A program made the translations under genes and the position numbers. From the NCBI GenBank assembly GCA_020439485.1, contig JAGQSP010000275.1, positions 1 through 5,546 of the forward strand: a stretch of 5,546 bases of DNA, written 5' to 3'. This DNA is from Acidimicrobiales bacterium (GTDB lineage Bacteria > Actinomycetota > Acidimicrobiia > Acidimicrobiales > Poriferisodalaceae). The notes under the pieces are model-generated. The model saw only the letters and a list, made by a program, of their open reading frames with translations. It searched no databases and was not told the origin of the DNA. Below are positions 1-4,980 of this stretch, piece after piece (positions within the stretch are counted from its first letter, which is position 1; every line of letters starts with the position of its first letter).

Positions 1-219
1 TCGCTGTTGCCAGCGGGTGTGCTCGAGGTCAGGGGAGAGTTCGGCCCCGATGCCGGGGTCGAGATTCTGGGGCCAGACGGCACGATGTTTGCCAAGGGTC
101 TTGTCAGGGCCGATGCCAAGTCGTTGCGTTCGGTGGCTGGGTTGCGTACCAGGGACATGCCGGCGGGTCTGGTGCACGAAACCGTCCACCGAGATGACAT
201 GGTCGTGCTCGCCGGTTAG
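1..219 (+). CDS. proB: Glutamate 5-kinase, C-terminal PUA domain (5'-truncated by window edge)
   Basis: This is the last 72 codons of a gene that enters from the left; the reading frame is open from base 1 and ends at TAG 217-219. The peptide begins SLLPAGV, continues with a G-x-F turn and a hydrophobic VEILGPDG strand, and ends in ETVHRDDMVVLAG. That order (S-L-L-P-x-G-V, E/S-G-x-F, G-L/V after a short loop, and the terminal VHRDDM signature) is the PUA domain that closes bacterial glutamate 5-kinase. The enzyme phosphorylates L-glutamate with ATP to gamma-glutamyl phosphate, the first and feedback-inhibited step of proline synthesis in the cytoplasm. The amino-acid kinase domain that does the catalysis lies outside the window, so activity cannot be judged. 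proA, which uses the product, is on the same strand but about 3.4 kb downstream. Assignment to proB is confident because VHRDDM is highly characteristic. Confidence 0.93.
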   Translation, partial: SLLPAGVLEVRGEFGPDAGVEILGPDGTMFAKGLVRADAKSLRSVAGLRTRDMPAGLVHETVHRDDMVVLAG

Positions 220-257
220 GCGAGCCGCCGTGGGTACTGGTCGTGCTCGCCGGTTAG
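200..257. repeat. Exact 20-bp direct repeat (200-219 and 238-257) across the proB/PilZ stop codons
   Basis: The 20 bases at 200-219, which encode the last codons of proB and its TAG, recur without mismatch at 238-257. The bases on either side of the two copies differ, so the repeat is exactly 20 bp with a 38-bp period and an 18-bp spacer (220-237). The second copy supplies the TTA at 254-256 that reads as the TAA stop of the PilZ gene on the other strand. The period is not a multiple of three, so it does not preserve frame. It may be a local tandem duplication of the proB end or the scar of an insertion at that point. The match is read directly; its origin is inference. Confidence 0.9.
207..225. 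terminator. Hairpin at the convergent proB/PilZ ends, possible bidirectional terminator
   Basis: GCTCGCC at 207-213 and GGCGAGC at 219-225 form a perfect 7-bp GC-rich stem around the 5-base loop GGTTA. It straddles the proB stop codon. It has no T-run on either strand, so it is not a classical intrinsic terminator, although stems without a U-tract are often proposed as terminators in high-GC actinobacteria. Because of the direct repeat, the right arm (219-225) could instead pair with a second GCTCGCC at 245-251 across a 19-base loop. Its position between two converging genes supports a termination or transcript-end role, but this is unproven. Confidence 0.45.
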
Positions 258-853
258 TGGACGGGGTGTTTGGGCCTCGGGAACGGGTCTCCGAGCATCT
301 CGCCGATGGCGATGAGGTCTTCCAGGCCGAGGTCTTCGAAGCGCACTCGCATCTCTGCAGGTCCGTCCGATGACACGAACAGTGATACGACGCGTCCGCT
401 GACCGTGGCTTGTTCGGTGCGGATGGCAAGCCTTTGTCCCAGGGCGACGTCGCCCAGATCGGTCAGCAGCTTCGCTCCGCCAATTCCGATGTCGACGATT
501 GTGCCTTTGGCGGTGGTTGCGCTGTCGACGGCGCACACACACGGCCATTGGCCGCTGGCGCGGGTGCGCACCCGCCGTTCTGGGCCGGTGCTCGGCAGTT
601 CGACTACCAGCGATGGGGTGGTGGCCTGGCTGATCGACCGAAGGACCGCCCAAGCTGCGCAGGTGCCATCGCTGGTGTTCCAGCGCAGTAGTACCTGGTC
701 GCCGGGCCCGAGATCTGTGCCGGCAAGAGAGTCGTCGCACGACAGACGCACTACGTCATCGAGCGATGCGACAGTGTTGCAGCGCAGCAGGCGTACGTCG
801 GCTCCCCAGGCCACCTCGACTGTGAGCACCGTCCCAGGCGGGGGGGCGAGCAT
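254..853 (-). CDS. PilZ-domain protein, putative c-di-GMP receptor
   Basis: A 199-residue cytoplasmic protein with no signal peptide or membrane segment. Residues about 1-85 are beta-rich (TVLTVEVAW, VVRLSCDD, DQVLLRWNT, WAVLRSI) and resemble the N-terminal barrel of YcgR-type two-domain PilZ proteins. Residues about 90-185 look like the PilZ domain: an arginine cluster ERRVRTR at 92-98 gives RxxxR as R94/R98, and VDIGIGGAKL at 120-129 fits the second c-di-GMP motif D/NxSxxG except that Ser is Gly (D121, G123, G126). The tail MRVRFEDLGLEDLIAIGEML matches the closing strand and helix. PilZ domains usually bind c-di-GMP and control motility, exopolysaccharide or envelope targets; binding here is inferred. 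The ATG at 851-853 is chosen because a strong Shine-Dalgarno lies 5 bp upstream; the frame stays open much further upstream, but only as antisense to the lipoprotein gene. It converges on proB and diverges from the lipoprotein gene. Confidence 0.75.
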   Translation of the reverse strand: MLAPPPGTVLTVEVAWGADVRLLRCNTVASLDDVVRLSCDDSLAGTDLGPGDQVLLRWNTSDGTCAAWAVLRSISQATTPSLVVELPSTGPERRVRTRASGQWPCVCAVDSATTAKGTIVDIGIGGAKLLTDLGDVALGQRLAIRTEQATVSGRVVSLFVSSDGPAEMRVRFEDLGLEDLIAIGEMLGDPFPRPKHPVH

Positions 854-858
854 CAGAT

Positions 859-864
859 ACCTCC
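859..864 (-). promoter_or_regulatory. Shine-Dalgarno of the PilZ gene
   Basis: On the minus strand this reads GGAGGT, followed by the 5-base spacer ATCTG and the ATG at 853. It is close to a full anti-16S complement and decides the PilZ start. It occupies most of the 24-bp gap to the divergent lipoprotein gene. Confidence 0.8.
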
Positions 865-877
865 GCCGTCTGCCAAC

Positions 878-2236
878 ATGTCCGACATGCCCTGTCCATC
901 GGCAGCTACCAACCGTGTTTTGAGCATCGTGGCACTGGTTCTCGTCGCCCTCTTGTCGTCGTGCTCGAGCGACAGCGGCGACAGCACCGTCGCTTTCGAC
1001 GACCAATCGACCTCCGAGCCGGCGCCGGCCCAGCCCGACGCCGACGCAGATTCCGCCGAGTCGACCGCTGTGGCCGAGGACGATACGACCGCCGCCGCGG
1101 CTGAGGACACCGACCCCACCCAACCATCGGCCACGGTCGAGGCAACGACATCGACCACACTTGCCCCGGCGCCCGAGCAACCCGACCTTCCGCAGGATTG
1201 TCTGGGGCTCGATGCGCCGCTGTTGTCGGTGCAAACGACCTTCTCGGCCGAGGAGCGGCTGTTTGGTATCGGGTTCGACGGGCAGCCGATGTGCCTGTTG
1301 TTCCTCGATTCGGGGTCGAGGGTCGTCGCCTGGAGCGCCCAGGCAGACAAGGTCGTGTTCAGCGACGGTCGCGTCGAGGCGCTCGACGCCGGCGTCGACG
1401 GCCAGGCCGCCGACGGCTTGGCGCGACAACACACCCAGTTCTCGCGCCCGACCGGGTTCAACCTGGTGTGGGTGGCCGATGGCGCCGTCGAGGTGTCGAA
1501 TCTCGATGGTGGTTTCAGGCGGTCGCTGCCGATCGGATTTGCCGTGTCGGAGGTCGACTACCACCCCGATGGCAAGAATCTGCTGGTGGTGGGCGCCGAC
1601 CCAGCTTTCGCCGGAGACTCGCTGTGGGTGACCAATATCGAGGGTGGGGAAGGTAGGCCCCTGCTGTATCCCCAGAACGGCGGTCGAATAACCGAGGTGG
1701 CGCTGGGTTTCGACGGTGCCCAGATCTTGTTTGTCGTCGAGAGCCCCGAAGGTGCCACCACGCTGCACCGCTTCGATCTCGCCGGCGCGGCCAGGGAGGT
1801 GACCCTCGATGACGGGACGGTCGACGAGATCGTGCTCGACCCATCCGGTGGCTATGTCCCCGAACTGCTCCACGAGTCGGCGTCGCCCCTCACCGATCTG
1901 GTGGTCGGATCCGACGGCAAGCTGATGGCCTTCGCCGAAGGGACGTGCCAGGGCGGACGAGCCGTCGAGGTCATCGACCTGGCCGCCGGTGGCTACCCGT
2001 TGCCGGTGATGGCTGGGCGATCGGGCCGTCCGGTGGGCTTCATCTCGCCGTTCGAACTCCTGGTAGCCGTCGACCTGCCCGATTGCGGAGCCCAGTTCGA
2101 TCTGTATGCCGTGGACGTCACTACGGGCGCGGAACGTCTGGTGCGAGCTCGTGTCGAGAGCGCGGCCGTGCGGCGGATAGATCCACCCCCCACCTTCGGT
2201 CTGAACAACGTATCGATCCTGACCTTTGCGGTGTAG
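878..2236 (+). CDS. Secreted lipoprotein with acidic linker and predicted beta-propeller (WD40/TolB-like) domain
   Basis: A 452-residue predicted lipoprotein. Residues 14-26 form a hydrophobic stretch ending in the lipobox L26-S27-S28-C29, so Cys29 should be lipidated and the protein anchored outside the cytoplasmic membrane. Residues 30-107 are a disordered-looking linker of Ala, Thr, Ser and Pro with 19 Asp/Glu; no Lys or Arg occurs from residue 14 to 126. From about 110 on, repeated beta units appear with WD40/TolB-like turns: YHPDGKNLLVVGAD...LWVTNIEGG (228-257), GFDGAQILFVVESP...LHRFDL (277-301) and GSDGKLMAFAEG...VEVIDL (344-368), suggesting a propeller. Mature cysteines other than the lipid anchor are C108, C139, C357 and C403, which could form two disulfides. 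No catalytic motif is seen; a ligand- or protein-binding role is inferred. The start could be ATG 878 or ATG 887 (Met4); neither has a clear Shine-Dalgarno. Its end lies 14 bp from the convergent ATPase gene. Confidence 0.82.
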   Translation: MSDMPCPSAATNRVLSIVALVLVALLSSCSSDSGDSTVAFDDQSTSEPAPAQPDADADSAESTAVAEDDTTAAAAEDTDPTQPSATVEATTSTTLAPAPEQPDLPQDCLGLDAPLLSVQTTFSAEERLFGIGFDGQPMCLLFLDSGSRVVAWSAQADKVVFSDGRVEALDAGVDGQAADGLARQHTQFSRPTGFNLVWVADGAVEVSNLDGGFRRSLPIGFAVSEVDYHPDGKNLLVVGADPAFAGDSLWVTNIEGGEGRPLLYPQNGGRITEVALGFDGAQILFVVESPEGATTLHRFDLAGAAREVTLDDGTVDEIVLDPSGGYVPELLHESASPLTDLVVGSDGKLMAFAEGTCQGGRAVEVIDLAAGGYPLPVMAGRSGRPVGFISPFELLVAVDLPDCGAQFDLYAVDVTTGAERLVRARVESAAVRRIDPPPTFGLNNVSILTFAV

Positions 2237-2250
2237 GTGTTGGGGGCTGC

Positions 2251-3567
2251 CTAGGCGATCGCCGGCAGATCCTCTGGCAAGAGCTCGACCAGGTCGCGTT
2301 CGCTCGGATAGTCCATCTGGGCGACCCTCGACGCGTGTTCGATCATCATGTCTTCGAACAGCTGCCTGGCGGCTCGTCCGTTGCCGAACTGTCGATCTCG
2401 CGGTGTGCTGGCGAACCTGCGCCTGACCGTCTCCAGCACCATCCCCGATCCGTAGCCAGATGCCGCGGCCGTTCTGGCGAATATCGCCACCAGTTCCTCG
2501 TCGGTGTAGTCGGGGAACTCGATCACCCTGGCGATTCTCGATCTCAGCCCAGGGTTGCTGTCGAGCAGCGCGTTCAGCTCGTCGGGGTAGCCGGTCAAGA
2601 TGATGACGACCCGGTCGCGGTGGTCTTCCATCCGTTTGACCAGGGCGTCGACGGCTTCAGCGCCGTACTCGTCGGTTCCGCGGACCAGCCCGTATGCCTC
2701 GTCTATCAACAGCACCCCGTCGACGGCAGATGCGATCACCTCGTCGACCTTCGTAGCCGTCTGGCCCACATATCCGGCCACCAGGTCGGCCCGATCGACC
2801 TCGACGAGGTGGCCCTTCTCGAGCAGCCCCAACGCCCGGTAGATCCGGCCGATCAGGCGCGCCACCGTGGTCTTGCCCGTTCCAGGATTGCCCACGAAGG
2901 CCAGGTGATGGGTCATGGCCGGCACCATCAAGCCTCGCTCGCGGCGCATCTGCATGATCGTCAGCAGGTCGCACAGCTGCCTCACCCGCTGCTTCACAGG
3001 TTCGAGCCCAATCAAGGAATCGAGCTCGGCGATCAGCTCGCGCAGGCTCTGCGGTTCCTCGGTGGTTCGCCTGGCATTGGTGCCATGGTCGTCGCTCAGT
3101 TGTGCCGGCACGCCCGCATCGTTGGCCGCCGTCGTCAGCACCTTGCGAAAGCCGTCGATCGCAGCCAACTCGACGTGAGATACGTGTGCGTCCAGCGATG
3201 CGATGGTGTGCATCAACTCGACCGCCCTGGTCAGGTAGGTGGCGGCGCGGCACCCATGGTCGGCTTGGTCTGACCCCACCAGGCGGTGGAACAGCGGTGA
3301 CGGCTGCTGAAGGAAGGTCCTGGTCCGCGTGAAGAACTTCGAACGGCGCAGTTCGGCGGGAGTCTTGGTCTGCAGCCCGGGAATCTTGGGGGCGAACACC
3401 TCGACGAAGCGCAGCAGCTCCTCGTCGGTGAGCATGCCGTCGACGTCGATCATCGCCCTGCATATCTCGAACGCATCGCGGGTGGCGTCGACCTGCAGGT
3501 CGTCCAGGCTGGCGACGAACCCAACTATCGCCGACTCGAACGCGCTGGTGGTCGTCGAGGAAGTCAT
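2251..3567 (-). CDS. CbxX/CfqX (SpoVK-like) AAA+ ATPase with TerB-like N-terminal region
   Basis: A 438-residue cytoplasmic protein. The C-terminal part, about 180-438, is a CbxX/CfqX-type AAA+ module: LDSLIGLEPVKQRV (182-195), Walker A GNPGTGKTT (226-234), pore-type segment DLVAGYVGQT (261-270), Walker B VLLIDEAYGL (285-294), sensor 1 region VIILTGYPDE (321-330), arginine-finger segment NPGLRSRI (338-345), FPDYTDEELVAIF (351-363) and sensor 2 region FGNGRAARQLFE (394-405). All ATPase residues look intact. Family members act as hexameric remodelling machines (rubisco activase CbbX, EccA of type VII secretion); the substrate here is unknown, and neither rubisco nor ESX genes are present. The N-terminal part has two DxD/E-like acidic repeats, IDVDGMLTDEE (40-50) and ASLDAHVSHVE (123-133), reminiscent of TerB. 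ATG 3567 is preferred: the upstream in-frame ATG at 3615 adds an Arg/Ser-rich tail without family similarity, though neither has a strong Shine-Dalgarno. The open frame continues antisense through proA and is not coding there. Confidence 0.85.
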   Translation of the reverse strand: MTSSTTTSAFESAIVGFVASLDDLQVDATRDAFEICRAMIDVDGMLTDEELLRFVEVFAPKIPGLQTKTPAELRRSKFFTRTRTFLQQPSPLFHRLVGSDQADHGCRAATYLTRAVELMHTIASLDAHVSHVELAAIDGFRKVLTTAANDAGVPAQLSDDHGTNARRTTEEPQSLRELIAELDSLIGLEPVKQRVRQLCDLLTIMQMRRERGLMVPAMTHHLAFVGNPGTGKTTVARLIGRIYRALGLLEKGHLVEVDRADLVAGYVGQTATKVDEVIASAVDGVLLIDEAYGLVRGTDEYGAEAVDALVKRMEDHRDRVVIILTGYPDELNALLDSNPGLRSRIARVIEFPDYTDEELVAIFARTAAASGYGSGMVLETVRRRFASTPRDRQFGNGRAARQLFEDMMIEHASRVAQMDYPSERDLVELLPEDLPAIA

Positions 3568-3675
3568 GGTTCTCGATCGGTCGAACCGGTTCGGAGATGA
3601 AGCGCGCGTTCGCATCTGGCAGGGGGCGTCAAATCCGATGGGGCCTGCCGCCGAGCCGATTAGTAGGCTGTCGGA
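3568..3675. other. Divergent intergenic region between the AAA+ ATPase gene and proA
   Basis: This 108-bp gap must hold the upstream signals for two divergent genes. On the + strand, TAGGCT at 3664-3669 fits the actinobacterial -10 pattern TANNNT. On the minus strand, a TTGACG (3632 down to 3627) resembles a -35 hexamer, but no -10 follows at 16-18 bases. No clear operator palindrome or RNA structure was found. Only the short GAGAA just before the ATPase ATG could serve as a weak ribosome site. Confidence 0.5.
3664..3669 (+). promoter_or_regulatory. Candidate -10 element of proA (leaderless start possible)
   Basis: TAGGCT matches TANNNT and ends 6 bases before the proA ATG, so a transcript starting at the usual distance would begin at or next to the A of the start codon. 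No GGAGG-like Shine-Dalgarno exists (only AGG at 3665-3667), which agrees with leaderless translation, common in actinobacteria. No convincing -35 is seen, so this stays tentative. Confidence 0.35.
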
Positions 3676-4926
3676 ATGGCCGAACCCTCGCCCATGCAAC
3701 AGCTCGGAGCGCGCGCCAAGGCTGCGTCGCGTCAACTGGCCACGATCGGCTCGGCGACTAAGAACGACGCCCTCTTGGCCTGTGCCCAGCTTCTCGTCGA
3801 GCGCACCGACGATCTGTTGGCGGCCAATGCCCGGGATGTCGAGCGTGCAGAGGCCGAGGGAACCGCCCCCACCCTCATCGAGCGCCTGCGCCTCGACGAA
3901 AAGCGCGTCGCAGCCATGGCCGACGGGTTGCGCCAGGTCGCGTCGCTGGAAGACCCGGTCGGTTCGGTGCCGCGGGGCTGGGTGCGTCCCAACGGGCTGC
4001 GCATCGAGCAGGTCAGGGTGCCCCTGGGTGTCGTGGCGATCATCTACGAGAGCCGACCCAACGTCACCAGCGACGCTTTTGGTCTGTGCCTCAAGTCGGG
4101 CAATGTCGCATTCCTGCGCGGATCGGGCATGGCCATTTCTTCCAACACCGCCATCGCCGATGTCCTGCGGGAAGGGCTGGTCAAGGTCGGCCTGCCCGCC
4201 GATGCCCTGGTACTGGTCGAGGACGTCTCGCGCGAGGCCGCAGTCCAGTTCATGCAGCTCGACCAGTACGTCGACTGCCTCATCCCCCGGGGTGGCAGGT
4301 CGTTGATCCAGTCGATCCTCGACAACGCCACCGTGCCCTACATCATCGACGGAGACGGCAACTGCCACGTCTACGTCGACGCTGCGGCCGATTTGTCCAT
4401 GGCCACCGACATTGTCGTCAACGCCAAGATGCAACGGCCATCGGTGTGCAACGCGGCCGAGTCCCTGGTGGTTCACTCTGCGGTTGCTGCCCAGTTCCTG
4501 CCAGCCGCGGTGTCGGCGCTGCAAGGCTGCGAGTTGGTCGGAGACGAGGCTTCGCGGGCCATCGTCGCCACCATCGGTGAGGCCACCGAGGAAGATTTCG
4601 CAACCGAGTTCCTCGACTACAAGATGTCGGTGAAGGTCGTCGATTCGCTCGACGAAGCCATCGAGCACATCAACCAGACCTCCAGCGGTCACAGCGAGGC
4701 CATCGTCACCAACGATCTGTCGGCCGCCGACCGTTTCGTCAACGAGGTCGACGCGGCAGCGTGTCTGGTCAACGCCTCGACACGGTTCGTCGACGGCGAA
4801 GAGTTCGGATTTGGTGCCGAAATCGGCATCTCCACCCAGAAGCTGCACGCCAGGGGTCCCATGGGGCTCGAGCAGCTGACCACCATCAAGTACGTCGTTC
4901 GTGGCCACGGCCATGTGCGAGGCTGA
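3676..4926 (+). CDS. proA: Glutamate-5-semialdehyde dehydrogenase (gamma-glutamyl phosphate reductase)
   Basis: A complete 416-residue enzyme, close to the usual length (about 417 in E. coli). It reduces gamma-glutamyl phosphate with NADPH to glutamate 5-semialdehyde, which cyclises to pyrroline-5-carboxylate; this is the second step of proline synthesis in the cytoplasm. It has the aldehyde-dehydrogenase fold with family signatures in order: VPLGVVAIIYESRPNVT (115-131), LKSGNVAFLRG (139-149), LIPRGG (202-207), the catalytic-cysteine motif QRPSVCNAAE (253-262, nucleophile C258), SGHSEAIVT (337-345) and the C-terminal GFGAEIGISTQKLHARGPMG (378-397) followed by LEQLTTIKYV. No key residue is missing. 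ATG 3676 is chosen because the protein then begins at the family's normal N-terminus. The kinase partner gene proB is on the same strand but separated by three unrelated genes, so proA probably has its own promoter in the 108-bp gap. A MoxR gene follows after 54 bp. Confidence 0.97.
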   Translation: MAEPSPMQQLGARAKAASRQLATIGSATKNDALLACAQLLVERTDDLLAANARDVERAEAEGTAPTLIERLRLDEKRVAAMADGLRQVASLEDPVGSVPRGWVRPNGLRIEQVRVPLGVVAIIYESRPNVTSDAFGLCLKSGNVAFLRGSGMAISSNTAIADVLREGLVKVGLPADALVLVEDVSREAAVQFMQLDQYVDCLIPRGGRSLIQSILDNATVPYIIDGDGNCHVYVDAAADLSMATDIVVNAKMQRPSVCNAAESLVVHSAVAAQFLPAAVSALQGCELVGDEASRAIVATIGEATEEDFATEFLDYKMSVKVVDSLDEAIEHINQTSSGHSEAIVTNDLSAADRFVNEVDAAACLVNASTRFVDGEEFGFGAEIGISTQKLHARGPMGLEQLTTIKYVVRGHGHVRG

Positions 4927-4964
4927 TCTACCCAGCCATCCAGACCCAGTCCCCCATCAATATC

Positions 4965-4971
4965 AAGGAAG
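4965..4971 (+). promoter_or_regulatory. Shine-Dalgarno of the MoxR gene
   Basis: AAGGAAG lies 9 bases before the ATG at 4981 and supports that start. The 54-bp proA-MoxR gap otherwise shows no terminator hairpin and no clear promoter, so cotranscription with proA is plausible. Confidence 0.65.
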
Positions 4972-4980
4972 ACCTTCCAC

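Noticed and set aside
854..1873. Upstream extension of the PilZ frame, antisense to the lipoprotein gene
   Set aside because: The strong Shine-Dalgarno at 859-864 fixes the start at 853, and the extension shows no family similarity.
2254..2263. Perfect palindrome GGCGATCGCC beside the lipoprotein/ATPase convergent ends
   Set aside because: It lies in the last ATPase codons (Ala-Ile-Ala), has no loop, and is a single copy; likely chance in GC-rich sequence. No terminator could be recognised in the 14-bp gap at 2237-2250.
1945..3273. 442-codon + strand frame overlapping the lipoprotein end and the ATPase gene
   Set aside because: Arg/His/Gln-rich shadow translation; both overlapped genes have clear protein signatures in other frames.
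3627..3632. TTGACG on the minus strand as a -35 for the ATPase gene
   Set aside because: No TANNNT occurs 16-18 bases downstream on that strand.
3655..3663. GCCGATTAG before proA resembling GCCGGTTAG in the 200-257 repeat, as a possible right-end copy of an insertion
   Set aside because: Only 8 of 9 bases match and the flanks do not; too short to separate from chance.
3568..4914. Long open frame on the minus strand continuing from the ATPase gene through the whole of proA
   Set aside because: It is antisense to a well-matched proA, has a Gly/Asp/Val-rich composition without recognisable domains, and is explained by strong third-position GC bias.
4965..4978. Inverted repeat GGAAG/CTTCC over the MoxR Shine-Dalgarno as a regulatory hairpin
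   Set aside because: The loop would be only 2 bases, and the alternative 4-bp stem is too weak to call.
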